A model generated the notes under the pieces. That model made no database searches. It saw nothing but the letters and a program-made list of their open reading frames with translations, and was not told the DNA's origin. Positions 7,857 to 16,968 of a stretch of DNA of 41,119 nucleotides are shown here, piece by piece; the first letter of the stretch is position 1, and every line of letters begins with the position of its first letter. The translations under genes and the position numbers were made by a program. The stretch is taken from contig NZ_FNOR01000026.1 of assembly GCF_900107095.1 (NCBI RefSeq), positions 1 through 41,119 of the forward strand, written 5' to 3'. Source of the DNA: Collimonas sp. OK242. GTDB taxonomy: Bacteria; Pseudomonadota; Gammaproteobacteria; Burkholderiales; Burkholderiaceae_D.

Positions 7857-9169
7857 TCAATCCTGAATTCAAGCGTAACCTGTGGCTGCAATTCTCCCCG
7901 CATCGCCTGATCGCCATGCCGGCCATCTTGGGATTGATTTTTTTCACGCTCAACATCGCCAGTAAAAATTTTTCCAGCGGCATAGCACTGGACAGCGTGG
8001 CCGTCATCCTATTCGTCGGCATCATCTTCCTGTGGGGAACTCGCAACGCCAGCAACGCCATCATCGAAGAAATCCGCGACAAGACCTGGGACCAGCAGCG
8101 TATGAGCGCACTCACCCCATGGACCATGACCTGGGGCAAGCTGTTCGGCGCCACTGCCTTCAACTGGTATGGCGGCCTTCTTTGCCTGCTGGCATTCGTG
8201 ATTGCCGCGCTGGCGCGCGAGCGCAGCATGATCTTGAGCGACGGCTTGACGCTGGTGGCGCTCGGCATCCTGATGCATGCGGCGACTATGGCCTTCAACC
8301 TGCATCTGATGCGTAGCGACGTACGCGCAGTACAACGCGGCGGCATCGCCTGGGCGGTGGTGCTGATCGCCTACGTGTTTATGCCATCCTTCCGCTCCGT
8401 CGCCGATAGTTCCGTGGTTTGGTGGGGTCAGGTGTTTTACTACAGGTCGTTTCTGGCGGCCAGCACGGTATTCTTCGCCATCTTCGCCGTATTTGCGGCA
8501 TGGCGCAGCATGAGCAGCGCACTGCAAATCACCACCATCCCCTGGGCCTGGCCGCTGGCTTGCTGTCTGCTGGCAGTCTATATTGCCGGTTTTTACGACG
8601 GCGCCGGGCTGCTGTGGATAGCTCTGTTGCTCTCAGTGGCCATGACCTATGCGGCGCTATTTTCGGAAGAAAACGACATCGCGCTTTGGCAACGTGTCGT
8701 GGCCCGGGCGCAGGCCGGCGATTGGCATGGCCTGTTCCGCAATTTGCCAATCTGGCCGACCACGCTGGTCTTGAGTTTCTGTTTTGCGCTGCTGCTGCAG
8801 TTCGGTAACGGCGCAGACTTGCCATTCAGCTTGCCGGCAACCATTGCCAGTCTTTCTTTCCTGACTCTGACGCTGGCCCTGATGCTGTTACGCGATTGCT
8901 GTGTCTACCTGTTCTTCGCTTTTTCCGGCAAGAGCAAGCGGGTCGGCGCCACCACCATCCTGTACCTGGCGCTCATCAACGGTTTGCTGCCGTTCCTGAG
9001 CAAGCTGATGGGATTGAACGCCCTGGCCATATTCTTCATGCCTCTGCATATCGGCAATGGCTGGCTCATGCTTGGCATAGCAGCGCTGCACGCCCTGCTG
9101 GCTTTGGCGTTGCTGGGCTGGCGCTGGCGCCAGCAAGCCTTGGAGGACGACTTGCCACAAGCAGCTTAA
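7853..9169 (+). CDS. ABC-2 type membrane permease
   Basis: 438-residue polytopic membrane protein with about ten hydrophobic segments, translationally coupled to the ATPase gene by an ATGA overlap. The N-terminal region, with a first span near residues 20-36 and then the polar stretch NAIIEEIRDKTWDQQRMSAL, follows the ABC-2 permease pattern, in which a short amphipathic stretch follows the first helix pair. No conserved motif identifies the substrate. An ATPase plus a single permease gene would work as one ATPase dimer with a permease homodimer. The end is followed by an inverted-repeat element that may close the operon. Confidence 0.8.
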   Translation: MINPEFKRNLWLQFSPHRLIAMPAILGLIFFTLNIASKNFSSGIALDSVAVILFVGIIFLWGTRNASNAIIEEIRDKTWDQQRMSALTPWTMTWGKLFGATAFNWYGGLLCLLAFVIAALARERSMILSDGLTLVALGILMHAATMAFNLHLMRSDVRAVQRGGIAWAVVLIAYVFMPSFRSVADSSVVWWGQVFYYRSFLAASTVFFAIFAVFAAWRSMSSALQITTIPWAWPLACCLLAVYIAGFYDGAGLLWIALLLSVAMTYAALFSEENDIALWQRVVARAQAGDWHGLFRNLPIWPTTLVLSFCFALLLQFGNGADLPFSLPATIASLSFLTLTLALMLLRDCCVYLFFAFSGKSKRVGATTILYLALINGLLPFLSKLMGLNALAIFFMPLHIGNGWLMLGIAALHALLALALLGWRWRQQALEDDLPQAA

Positions 9170-9194
9170 GCTTAAGGCGAAAGTCTAAAAATTC

Positions 9195-9277
9195 CGTCAT
9201 CTCCGCGAACGCGGACACCAAGGTGAGGGAATCCAACTTACTGATTAAAATGGATTCCCGCGTTCGCGGGAATGACG
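9195..9277. repeat. Intergenic inverted-repeat element (CGTCAT...ATGACG)
   Basis: The element is bounded by CGTCAT (9195-9200) and ATGACG (9272-9277). Its two halves each carry a GC palindrome: CCGCGAACGCGG (9203-9214) and CCCGCGTTCGCGGG (9257-9270). Inner boxes GGGAATCCA (9227-9235) and TGGATTCCC (9251-9259) are also complementary. The unit GTCATTCCCGCGAACGCGGGAATCC is, from memory, a common dispersed intergenic repeat of beta- and gammaproteobacteria. The left half is degenerate. Its place between two converging genes (exporter permease and tal) suits a terminator role. Confidence 0.65.
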
Positions 9278-9303
9278 CAGCCTCGTAGGGTGCCGCAGGC
9301 GGC

Positions 9304-10275
9304 CTAAGCTAAAATGCGCGCCGATGCAAGCAAACCCTCGATGATCTTGTCGAGCTTGACCGCATCGGCGGCAAAGCCGCGTATCCCTTCGGCCAGTTTT
9401 TCGGTAGCCATGGCGTCTTCATTGAGCGCATAGCGGAAACTCGCTTCGTCGTAGCTGACAGCTTGCAAGCCGGCGCCAGCGGCAGCGTTCTTATCCAGCG
9501 CACGCGGCAAGGCGGCGTCGCTCGCCTGCAGTTGCGCCAGCAAATCAGGACTGATGGTAAGCAGATCGCAACCTGCAAGCGCGGCGATCTGGCCGACGTT
9601 ACGGAAACTGGCGCCCATTACTTCCGTTTCAATGCCGAAGCGCTTGTAATAACTGTAGATCTGCGCCACCGACCTGACGCCAGGGTCGTTCGAGAGCGTG
9701 TTGGCGGATTCGTCCCAGGCGCTGCCGGCTGATTTCTTGTACCAGTCGTAGATGCGGCCGACGAAAGGCGAGATCAGGCGCACCTTGGCGGCGCCGCAGG
9801 CAACCGCCTGGCAGAATGCAAACAGCAAGGTCAGGTTGCAACGGATGCCTTCACGTTCCAGAATAGCTGCGGCCTGAATTCCCTCCCAGGTCGAGGCGAT
9901 CTTGATCAGCACGCGCTCGCGGCCGATACCGGCAGCTTCATATAAAGCCATGATGCGGCGCGCCCGAGCGACCGTGGCGGCCGTGTCGAAACTGAGTCGC
10001 GCATCGACTTCGGTAGACACCCGGCCCGGCACCACTTGCAGAATCTCCAGGCCAAACCGCACCAGCACCCGATCGACGATCTGGTCCAGCGCACTGTCGG
10101 CATGGGCCGCGACTGTTTCCGCCAGCAACGGCGCGTATTCGGCTTGCTGGACTGCTTTCAGGATCAGCGATGGATTGGTGGTGGCGTCGCGCGGCTTGAA
10201 TTGCGCCAGCTGTTTGAAATTTCCGGTGTCGGCCACTACTGTCGTGTATTGCTTGAGCTGGTCCAGCTGATTCAT
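9304..10275 (-). CDS. tal: Transaldolase
   Basis: 323-residue cytosolic enzyme of the non-oxidative pentose phosphate pathway: transfers a dihydroxyacetone unit between sedoheptulose 7-phosphate and glyceraldehyde 3-phosphate. It belongs to the TalB-like subfamily by length. The signature DATTNPSL is at residues 30-37 and the Schiff-base lysine lies in [11 protein letters not shown] at about Lys125 (Lys132 in E. coli TalB). The start at 10275 is preceded by AAGGAC. It is the last gene of the minus-strand pentose operon, 44 bp behind xylB. That is biologically sensible, because xylulose 5-phosphate from the kinase enters the same pathway. Confidence 0.95.
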   Translation of the reverse strand: MNQLDQLKQYTTVVADTGNFKQLAQFKPRDATTNPSLILKAVQQAEYAPLLAETVAAHADSALDQIVDRVLVRFGLEILQVVPGRVSTEVDARLSFDTAATVARARRIMALYEAAGIGRERVLIKIASTWEGIQAAAILEREGIRCNLTLLFAFCQAVACGAAKVRLISPFVGRIYDWYKKSAGSAWDESANTLSNDPGVRSVAQIYSYYKRFGIETEVMGASFRNVGQIAALAGCDLLTISPDLLAQLQASDAALPRALDKNAAAGAGLQAVSYDEASFRYALNEDAMATEKLAEGIRGFAADAVKLDKIIEGLLASARILA

Positions 10276-10319
10276 GGTTCATGTCCTTGTAGAAAATAGA
10301 TTAAATAATTAGCAAGAAT

Positions 10320-11804
10320 TCAGTCATGCAAGGCTTGCGCCGCCGCGAACAATCCGCGGAATTTCTGGTAACGCGCTTGCAGCGTCTCCTGCTGGGCGAC
10401 AGCAGGAATGAAGCGTGCCTTTACCGGCATGCCCTGGCCCGGCAATTCGCGGCCGCATCCAAGCGCCAGGAAACCCAGCTTGGCGGCGCCGATGCAGGCG
10501 CTGAATTCACTGCCCGACAAGGTGCAAATCTCCCGGTCGAGGATGTTCGATAGCAATTGCGCCCAATAGTTGCTGCGTGCCCCGCCGCCGACCAGCGCAC
10601 ACTGGCCGACCGCTGCCCCTGCCGATTGCACCGCATGCATCGCATCGAGCAGGCCGAAACCGACGCCTTCCAGCACCGCGTAGCCGAGCATCGCCGGCGT
10701 CGTGTCATGCGCCAGATTCATGAATCCGCCGCGCAGCAGCGGATCGTTGTGCGGCGTGCGTTCGCCGGCAAGATAGGGCAAAAATAGGGGTATCGCCGCA
10801 GGCACCGGCTGAATAATCGGCAAACGCTGCTCCACCAGCTGCAGCAAGGCTTGTTCATCGGCCTGCCCCAGCAACTGGCTAACCCAGCGCAGGCAGCTGG
10901 CGCCGGCCAGCATCGCGCCCATGGTGTACCAGCGCTGCGGCAGCGCGTGGCAGAAGCTGTGCACGGCGCTAGCCGGATTGCCGGCCACCCGGTCGGTAAC
11001 GGCGACAATAGCGGCGCTGGTGCCGAGCGTGACAAAGGCCTGGCCGGCGTCGATCGCACCGATGCCGACTGCCGCTGCCGGATTGTCACCGCCGCCGCCA
11101 GCCACCAGCACCGGCTGCTGCAACGCCAATAACGATGCCGCAGAAGCACTCAAGTCAGCCGACGCCGCCGAGCCCTCCACCAGCTGCGGCATCTGCTTCA
11201 GCGTAAGCCCGGTCGCTTGCAGCATGGGTTCGAACCAGCCGCGCTTGCGCACATCCAGCCAGAGCGTACCGGCGGCGTCGGAGACGTCGCTGATGCGCTC
11301 GCCAGTCAAGCGCAGGCGTAGATAATCCTTGGGCGACAACACGCAGCAAATCCGGCTGAATACTTGCGGCTCATGCTCGCGCAGCCATAGCAGCTTGGGA
11401 GCGGTCAGGCCGGCCATCGGCAAGCTGCCGGTGATATCGGCGAACTCGGGATGCTCACGGCCCAGCCATTGCGCCTGCGCCATGGCGCGCGCATCGTCCC
11501 AGAGTATCGCCGGACGCAACGCCTGGTCGCCTTGGCCTAGCAACACGGCCCCATGCATCTGCCCCGACAAGCCGATGCAACGGACTCTGGCATACGCATC
11601 CGGCTGCTGCTGTCTTAACTGATGCAAGGCCGCCAGGCAGGCTTGCCACCAGTCCTCCGGGTTTTGCTCGGACCAGCCGGCTTGCGGCCGCGCGATGCTC
11701 AGCCGGACTCCGGCATGCGTCAGCACCGTACCGCTGTCATCCAGCAATACCGCCTTCAGTTCCGAAGTGCCGAGATCTATCCCGAGCGAGATGGGACTAG
11801 CCAT
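10320..11804 (-). CDS. xylB: Xylulokinase (FGGY carbohydrate kinase)
   Basis: 494-residue FGGY kinase that phosphorylates D-xylulose (or a similar pentulose) with ATP. The N-terminal ATP-binding domain begins GIDLGTSELKAVLLD at about residue 8. SGQMHGAVLL near residues 76-85 is a hallmark of xylulokinases, and GGGGDNPAAAVGIG carries the catalytic aspartate. The C-terminal FGGY block includes VGGGARSNYWAQLLSNIL. The start at 11804 (MASPISLGID) is preferred over an upstream TTG at 11828, because family members start a few residues before GIDLGT. No xylose isomerase or polyol dehydrogenase gene is adjacent, so the operon supplies uptake and phosphorylation but not the making of the ketose. Confidence 0.9.
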   Translation of the reverse strand: MASPISLGIDLGTSELKAVLLDDSGTVLTHAGVRLSIARPQAGWSEQNPEDWWQACLAALHQLRQQQPDAYARVRCIGLSGQMHGAVLLGQGDQALRPAILWDDARAMAQAQWLGREHPEFADITGSLPMAGLTAPKLLWLREHEPQVFSRICCVLSPKDYLRLRLTGERISDVSDAAGTLWLDVRKRGWFEPMLQATGLTLKQMPQLVEGSAASADLSASAASLLALQQPVLVAGGGGDNPAAAVGIGAIDAGQAFVTLGTSAAIVAVTDRVAGNPASAVHSFCHALPQRWYTMGAMLAGASCLRWVSQLLGQADEQALLQLVEQRLPIIQPVPAAIPLFLPYLAGERTPHNDPLLRGGFMNLAHDTTPAMLGYAVLEGVGFGLLDAMHAVQSAGAAVGQCALVGGGARSNYWAQLLSNILDREICTLSGSEFSACIGAAKLGFLALGCGRELPGQGMPVKARFIPAVAQQETLQARYQKFRGLFAAAQALHD

Positions 11805-11859
11805 AAATATCCATTTGCAAAATTCCAAATTTCTAACGCAGGTTCAAATCAGGAAGGTA

Positions 11860-12858
11860 TCAAAGACAGCCGCAGGAATTACGAATGCGCAGAGTCGGCG
11901 CCAACCGTACCGTCTGCTTTTTTCCTTCAGGCGTTTCAATCCGCTTCAGCAACAGCTTGACCGCCCGCGCTCCCAATTCCTTGACCGGTTGCGCCATCAC
12001 GGTCAGGCGCGGAATAAAGAAATCGGCCCAGTCGAAATCATCGAAACCGACCAGGGCGATCTGCTCCGGCACATCAATCTTGGCGTCGCGCAAGGCATGC
12101 ATGGCGCCGATGGTCATCAGGTTATTGGCGGTCATGATGGCTGTCGGCGGCTCTGCCAGCGCCAGCAGCTGGCGGGTTGCCTGCCGCGCCGGTTCGCTGC
12201 TGGATTCGCCGCTGACCTGCAGCGCCGGGTCGAACGGCAGGCCGGCGGCATCCAGCGCGGCCCGATAACCTTCAATCCGTTCATCGGTGGTAGGCAGGCC
12301 CACGCTGCCGGAAATCAGTGCGATGCGCTGGTGCCCATGCTGGATCAAGTGGCTGACCAGTTCCTGCGACGATTTCTTGTTTTCCACGCCGACCTGGTCG
12401 AAGCCCTGCGCCACCAGCCGGTCGACCAGCACCGCCGGGATCTCGTTGGCGCGCAGGTACTCCAGCGCCAGGTGCTGCGGATCGGCGGACGGCGCCAGCA
12501 GGATGCCGTCAACCCGCCGATGATGCAGCGCCTTGACCGCGCGCAGCTCTTGCTCGGGATCGTCGCGGGTATCGACATACAGCATCATGATGCCGTGCTT
12601 GGCGCATTCGGTTTCGATGGCGTGCACGGTTTCGCTGAAATAGTGATTGGAGAGCGCGGAAATCGCCACGCCGATGGTGTTCGATGTCGAGCGCGCCAGC
12701 GAGCGCGCCAATGTATTCGGTATGTAGCCGAGCTCCCGGATTGCCGCTTCCACTGCAAGTACGGTCGCCGGCCGCACTTTGCGCGTGCCGTTCAAGACAT
12801 GCGAGACCGTCGAAGTAGATACCTTCGCGATTCTTGCGACATCATCCATCGTAGCCAA
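11860..12858 (-). CDS. LacI-family transcriptional regulator
   Basis: 332-residue repressor-type regulator. Residues 1-25 form the LacI helix-turn-helix (MDDVARIAKVSTSTVSHVLNG), quoted in part as VARIAKVSTSTVSHVLNG, with the hinge helix in PNTLARSLARS near residues 48-58 that inserts into the CG centre of the operator. The rest is a sugar-binding core of the periplasmic-binding-protein fold (VDGILLAPS, GHQRIALISG, AIMTANN, ALVGFDD). It is encoded inside the operon between the binding protein and the kinase, so it probably autoregulates the operon. The double palindrome at 16879-16908 has AAGCGCTT centres, the form LacI-family proteins bind. Effector unknown, probably the transported pentose, its ketose or the phosphate. 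Confidence 0.92.
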   Translation of the reverse strand: MATMDDVARIAKVSTSTVSHVLNGTRKVRPATVLAVEAAIRELGYIPNTLARSLARSTSNTIGVAISALSNHYFSETVHAIETECAKHGIMMLYVDTRDDPEQELRAVKALHHRRVDGILLAPSADPQHLALEYLRANEIPAVLVDRLVAQGFDQVGVENKKSSQELVSHLIQHGHQRIALISGSVGLPTTDERIEGYRAALDAAGLPFDPALQVSGESSSEPARQATRQLLALAEPPTAIMTANNLMTIGAMHALRDAKIDVPEQIALVGFDDFDWADFFIPRLTVMAQPVKELGARAVKLLLKRIETPEGKKQTVRLAPTLRIRNSCGCL

Positions 12859-12930
12859 TTTTCGTCCCCTTTTTTATGCTTTAAACCGGCGGCCGCGAAT
12901 ACCTCCGCTGCGGCAGCCGCCGCACCACCA

Positions 12931-13875
12931 TTACCGCTGGCTGGACCAGCCTTTATAAGTAGCGACATTATCGTGGGTAATCAGCGTCGGTGTCAGCAGC
13001 ACGACAGGCTTGGCCGGGCGTTTGCCGTTCAGGATGTCATAGCCGATGGCAACCGCATCCTGCGCCTGGGCCCAAGGGTCCTGGCTGGAGGAAGCCTGGA
13101 TCGAGGTGTCCGACTTCAGCGCGGCTTCGATGTCCGGTGCGCCATCGACCGAAGTGATGACGATGCCCTTGCGCTTCAGCTGCTTGGCGGCGAGATCGCT
13201 GCCGATCGCTTGCGGATCGTTGATGGTGAACAAGCCGTCGATTTTCGGGAAGCGCGTCAGATAGCCTTGCATGGCATTCAGGCCGCCTTCGCGCGAACCC
13301 TTGCCATCCTGGTCGTCGGACAATATCTTGATGCCTGGCGCTGCGGCGAACACTGTCTTGCAACCCTTGACCCGGTCGATCACGGCAGTGACCTGCGGCC
13401 CGTTCTGGATAATCACGTTGCCCTTGCCGCCCAGTTTGTCGACCAGGTATTTACAGGCCAGCCGGCCAGCCATTTCGTTGTCGGTCTGTACCGTGGCGTC
13501 GACGCCCTTGGCGCCGACATCCACCGCCACCACCACAATCCCCGCCTTCTGCGCCTTCTTGATGGCCGGCTCGATGGCGACCGGATCGGTGGCGTTCAGC
13601 AAGATCAGGTCGACCCCGGCTGAAATGAAATTATCGATCTGCGTAAACTGCTTGCTCAGATCATAGTCGGCCGACACCGCAGTGACCTTGGCGCCGGGAT
13701 TGATTTGCAGCGCCTTTGCCTTGGCGCCGTTGGCCAGCGTCACAAAATAGGGATTACCGAGCGAACCGACGGTGATGCCTACCGATTTCAGTTCACGTGC
13801 CTGGGCCGGAGCCGACAGGGTCAGGGCCAAAGTGAGCGGAAGTAATACCGATGCCGCGAGAGCGATTTTTTTCAT
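12931..13875 (-). CDS. Sugar ABC transporter periplasmic binding protein (RbsB-like)
   Basis: 314-residue Peripla_BP_4 family protein. A Sec signal peptide occupies about residues 1-26, with cleavage after AQA. The mature start ELKSVGITVGSLGNPYF resembles ribose-type binding proteins. The hinge and ligand regions are LNATDPVAIEPAIKKAQ and VVAVDVGAKGVDATVQTDN, shortened to VAVDVGAKG. The motif FTINDPQAIG follows in the second lobe. It is placed third in the operon after the ATPase and permease; a stable hairpin in the 105-bp gap before it may set its expression apart. The sugar is not identified by sequence; the xylulokinase and transaldolase point to a pentose or pentitol. Confidence 0.9.
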   Translation of the reverse strand: MKKIALAASVLLPLTLALTLSAPAQARELKSVGITVGSLGNPYFVTLANGAKAKALQINPGAKVTAVSADYDLSKQFTQIDNFISAGVDLILLNATDPVAIEPAIKKAQKAGIVVVAVDVGAKGVDATVQTDNEMAGRLACKYLVDKLGGKGNVIIQNGPQVTAVIDRVKGCKTVFAAAPGIKILSDDQDGKGSREGGLNAMQGYLTRFPKIDGLFTINDPQAIGSDLAAKQLKRKGIVITSVDGAPDIEAALKSDTSIQASSSQDPWAQAQDAVAIGYDILNGKRPAKPVVLLTPTLITHDNVATYKGWSSQR

Positions 13876-13913
13876 GATGCACTTATCTCCTGTTGCTGGT
13901 CATATGAAAATCC

Positions 13914-13940
13914 CGGCGCGACGACCAGCTTGTCGCGCCG
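13914..13940. repeat. Stable hairpin between permease and binding-protein genes
   Basis: CGGCGCGAC (13914-13922) and GTCGCGCCG (13932-13940) are perfect 9-bp GC-rich arms with a 9-nt loop, placed between the stop of the permease gene and the start of the binding-protein gene. Read on the coding (minus) strand it is followed by GGGATTTTCAT, too few Ts for strong termination. It may act as an attenuator or an RNA-stability stem. Confidence 0.5.
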
Positions 13941-13980
13941 AGCGGTCTGTTAATCGATTTATTAAGCTTATTTATAAAAT

Positions 13981-14967
13981 TTATGTGCGCGCGCCAGATT
14001 GCCGATAGCGGTCAAGCGCCACCGCGCCGATAATCACGATGCCCTTGATGATGTATTGCCAGATATCGGATACGCCCAGCAGCACCAGGCCGTTGGTCAG
14101 TACCGCGATGATCAGCGCACCGATCAGGGTGCCGCCGATGGAGCCGACGCCGCCGGTGAAGCTGGTGCCGCCCAGGATCACCGCGGCGATCGCATCCAGT
14201 TCATAGGATTGCCCCAGCTGAAGGCCGTTGGCGGCAGACAGGCGCGAGGCCGTCATCACCGCGCCCAGGCCGGCCAGCAAGCCCGATACCGCATACACGA
14301 ACAGCAGCACCTTCCACACCTTGATCCCCGACAGGCGCGCCGCCTCGTGATTGCCGCCAACCGCGTAGATCTGCACGCCGATCACGGTGCGGCGCAGGAT
14401 GAACCAGGAAAGCGCCACCACCAGCAAGGCGATGATGACCAGCCACGGCACGCCCAGCACCGAATCGTTGCCGATAAATGCGAACGGCAATTCCGGGTTG
14501 AAGACGGTCTTGTCATCCGCCAGCAGACGCGCCAGGCCGCGCATCGCGGTCAAGGCGCCGAGCGTGACGATGAACGGCGGCAGCCGCATGAAGGCAATCA
14601 GCACGCCGTTGGCCAGTCCCAGCAACAGGCCGAAACCGATGCCGGCGGCAATCCCCAGCATGCCGAATTGCGGCGACAGCGAAGCCAGCATGGCGACCAC
14701 TGCCGACGCCGCCAGGATCGCACCGACCGACAAGTCGATGCCGGCAGTCAGGATCACAAAGGTCATGCCGGCGGCGAGGACGATATTTACCGAAGCCTGC
14801 TGGCTGATGATCGACAGGTTCTGCACCGTGAAGAAGTTTTCGCTCATCAGGGCAAACCCCAGGACCAGCAACAGCAGCACCGGCAACATGCCGACCGTGC
14901 GTAACAGATTGCGCATTTGTTCGCGCTTGCCGACTGCAACGGCGGCGCTATTACTTGCTAATTCCAT
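13981..14967 (-). CDS. Sugar ABC transporter permease (RbsC-like)
   Basis: 328-residue inner-membrane permease of the ribose/xylose/arabinose importer class (BPD_transp_2). About ten membrane segments; conserved blocks are VILTAGIDLSVGAILAASAV (quoted part ILTAGIDLSVGA) near residue 70, the coupling stretch NHEAARLSGI, and the C-terminal GGTSFTGGVGSIGGTLIGA (core GGTSFTGGVG). The ATG at 14967 is chosen because AGGAGA stands 8 bp ahead of it. An in-frame ATG at 14997 has no ribosome site. It follows the ATPase gene by 50 bp and would form a homodimer that receives sugar from the binding protein. Confidence 0.92.
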   Translation of the reverse strand: MELASNSAAVAVGKREQMRNLLRTVGMLPVLLLLVLGFALMSENFFTVQNLSIISQQASVNIVLAAGMTFVILTAGIDLSVGAILAASAVVAMLASLSPQFGMLGIAAGIGFGLLLGLANGVLIAFMRLPPFIVTLGALTAMRGLARLLADDKTVFNPELPFAFIGNDSVLGVPWLVIIALLVVALSWFILRRTVIGVQIYAVGGNHEAARLSGIKVWKVLLFVYAVSGLLAGLGAVMTASRLSAANGLQLGQSYELDAIAAVILGGTSFTGGVGSIGGTLIGALIIAVLTNGLVLLGVSDIWQYIIKGIVIIGAVALDRYRQSGART

Positions 14968-15017
14968 GATGTTTGTCTCCTTGCTATTCTGATTCATGAT
15001 GTCAATATGCTGTGCAT

Positions 15018-16568
15018 TCAGGCGGCTTGCGGTTCGACCTGCTGAGCGCCGGTGGCCAGTTCGATAATGTTTTCCTGGCTGATTTCACGCCCCGAATGAC
15101 CGCCCAGCTCCGCCACCAGCTCGCCTTCACGCATTACCAGTACGCGATCCGAGGTACCGACGATTTCCGGCAGCTCGCTGGAAATCACCACCACACCGAT
15201 ACCGGCTTGCGCCAGTTGGTTGATGATCCGGTAGATCTCTGACTTGGCGCCGATGTCGACGCCGCGCGTCGGCTCATCCAGGATCAGCACATGCGGCTTG
15301 ATTTCCAGCAGACGCGCCAGCAATACTTTTTGTTGATTGCCGCCCGACAGCGCACCGACGTTGATATTCGGCGAGGCAACCCGGATCGCCAGCGACTTGA
15401 TGGCTTCGCCGGCACGTTGCGCGCCGCGCCGGCGATCCAGCACGCCGCCATAACTGGCGTCAGGCACACAAGCGCAGACATTGATGTTGTCGCGTACGCT
15501 CATGTCCAGGAACAGGCCCTGCGATTTACGATCCTCGGTCAGGTACACCACGCCGGCGCGGATCGCATCGACCGGGCCACGCAGTGAAGTCACCGCTTTG
15601 CCGGCCACTTCAAGCGTGCCGGAAATGCGCGGATCGGCAGCAAAAATCAGACGCGCCAATTCGGTACGGCCGGCGCCGACCAGGCCGGCGATGCCCAGCA
15701 CTTCGCCCGCATGCAGATCGAAACTGCAGCCTCGAACCCGCCCGCCATCAGCCATATCGCGCACCCGCATGACGACATTGCCAGGATCGTAAGGCGCATG
15801 TTCCTTCTTGTAGAAACCGGACAGATCGCGCCCCACCATCATCTTCACCAGCGCCTCGGCCGACAAGTCCTCGCGCGCCAGCATGCCGACGTGCTTGCCG
15901 TCGCGCAGTACCGAGACCCGGTCCGACAGCTCGTAGATTTCAGCCATCCGATGGCTGATATAGACGATGGCCAAACCCTCCTGGCGCAACTGCCTGATCA
16001 GTGCGAACAAACGATCAGTCTCACGCGAAGACAGCGGCGTAGTCGGCTCGTCCATCACCAGGATCCTGGCGTGGGCATGGATCGCACGCGCAATTTCCAC
16101 CAGCTGGCGCTCGGCGATCGACAAGGTGCTGACCTTGGTCTGCGGCTTGAAATCGGCGCCCAGGCGGTTCAATACATCGATGCAGCCCGCCTCCATCGCC
16201 TTGCGGTCGACGGTCCAGCTGCGCCCGCGCAACTCCCGGCCGAGATAGATGTTCTCCGCCACGCTCAGGTTCGGACACAAGCTCAGCTCCTGATAGATGA
16301 CGGCGACGCCATGCTCCTTGGCGGCGCGCGGACCGTAGCTGGCCACGCGCTGGCCGTCGATCCGGATCTCGCCGCCGGCATCGGCCTGATGGGCGCCCGA
16401 CAGGACTTTCATCAGCGTCGACTTGCCGGCGCCGTTCTCGCCCATCAAGGCATGGACTTCGCCGGCAAACACGGTCAGGTCGACCTCTTTCAGTACCTTC
16501 AAGCCGCTGAAGGTCTTGGAAATGCCGCGCATCTCGAGAATGGGTGTTGCGCCTGATTCAGGTTTCAT
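15018..16568 (-). CDS. Sugar ABC transporter ATPase with two ABC domains (RbsA-like)
   Basis: 516-residue fused double ATPase of the carbohydrate-uptake class 2 family. The first domain has Walker [10 protein letters not shown] near residues 43-51, signature [15 protein letters not shown] and Walker [13 protein letters not shown]. The second has a degenerate Walker A ([10 protein letters not shown]), signature [15 protein letters not shown] and Walker [17 protein letters not shown] degenerate second nucleotide site is normal for this family. The start at 16568 is preceded by AGGGGC. It is the first gene of the minus-strand operon, about 290 bp downstream of the proposed promoter, giving an unusually long leader. 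Confidence 0.94.
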   Translation of the reverse strand: MKPESGATPILEMRGISKTFSGLKVLKEVDLTVFAGEVHALMGENGAGKSTLMKVLSGAHQADAGGEIRIDGQRVASYGPRAAKEHGVAVIYQELSLCPNLSVAENIYLGRELRGRSWTVDRKAMEAGCIDVLNRLGADFKPQTKVSTLSIAERQLVEIARAIHAHARILVMDEPTTPLSSRETDRLFALIRQLRQEGLAIVYISHRMAEIYELSDRVSVLRDGKHVGMLAREDLSAEALVKMMVGRDLSGFYKKEHAPYDPGNVVMRVRDMADGGRVRGCSFDLHAGEVLGIAGLVGAGRTELARLIFAADPRISGTLEVAGKAVTSLRGPVDAIRAGVVYLTEDRKSQGLFLDMSVRDNINVCACVPDASYGGVLDRRRGAQRAGEAIKSLAIRVASPNINVGALSGGNQQKVLLARLLEIKPHVLILDEPTRGVDIGAKSEIYRIINQLAQAGIGVVVISSELPEIVGTSDRVLVMREGELVAELGGHSGREISQENIIELATGAQQVEPQAA

Positions 16569-16868
16569 GAATAGCCCCTAAATTTGACCGATCAATCATT
16601 TTGATAAAAACGATTGCATGGAAAAACAGCTTGCGTGACAGGATGCAAATATTGCGAACCGGCTAACGAGATACGCGTATCGGCAGTTTCGAAATTGATG
16701 ACCGGAGCGATCGCTCAATCTCAATTTTTGATGGAAGTGCGGAATGAGGCCGTAGCGCCTCTGTGCGATGCGGGATGTTCATTTGTCTCCTTGCGTCTTG
16801 GTTTTTTACCTAGGTAGCGCAACTGCCGGACAAAGCCGAACTAGTTCCAACGACCTGATTTGCGATCA

Positions 16869-16897
16869 ATACTAGACGAAAGCAAGCGCTTGCGCAA
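16869..16897 (-). promoter_or_regulatory. Proposed promoter of the pentose operon
   Basis: On the minus strand, TTGCGC (16897-16892) and TAGTAT (16874-16869) are separated by exactly 17 bp. The -35 half lies inside the double palindrome, so a bound repressor would block polymerase directly. Match to consensus is only moderate (3 of 6 and 4 of 6 bases); the geometry and overlap are the main support. Confidence 0.45.
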
Positions 16898-16908
16898 GCG
16901 CTTGCTTT
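16879..16908. promoter_or_regulatory. Double LacI-type operator (30-bp perfect palindrome)
   Basis: Bases 16879-16908 form a perfect 30-bp palindrome made of two copies of the 12-bp palindrome GCAAGCGCTTGC placed side by side (16882-16893 and 16894-16905), flanked by AAA and TTT. Each unit has the AAGCGCTT centre expected for a LacI-family repressor, and such a regulator is encoded in the operon. The plus-strand tail TTTTTTT makes it look like a terminator too, but no plus-strand gene ends here. Confidence 0.6.
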
Positions 16909-16941
16909 TTTTGATATTTACACAATGCAAACGATGGAGGC

Positions 16942-16968
16942 AAAAAAACACCTCCACGAAGGAGGTGT
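16942..16968 (-). terminator. Intrinsic terminator of pmbA
   Basis: On the minus strand, ACACCTCC pairs with GGAGGTGT (16961-16968 with 16948-16955) around a 5-nt loop and runs directly into seven Ts (16948-16942). It lies about 70 bp after the pmbA stop. A textbook rho-independent terminator. Confidence 0.85.

Noticed and set aside
11695-13623. Very long plus-strand frame opposite the LacI-type regulator and sugar-binding genes
   Set aside because: Composition biased to Arg, Gln, His and Asp, no recognisable domain, and it overlaps three real genes on the other strand.
15711-16556. Plus-strand frame opposite the double ABC ATPase
   Set aside because: No domain; it mirrors the codon bias of the real gene.
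16879-16912. Intrinsic terminator reading of the double palindrome and T-run
   Set aside because: No plus-strand gene ends near it, and the palindrome overlaps a promoter-like pair on the minus strand with LacI-type centres, so an operator fits better.
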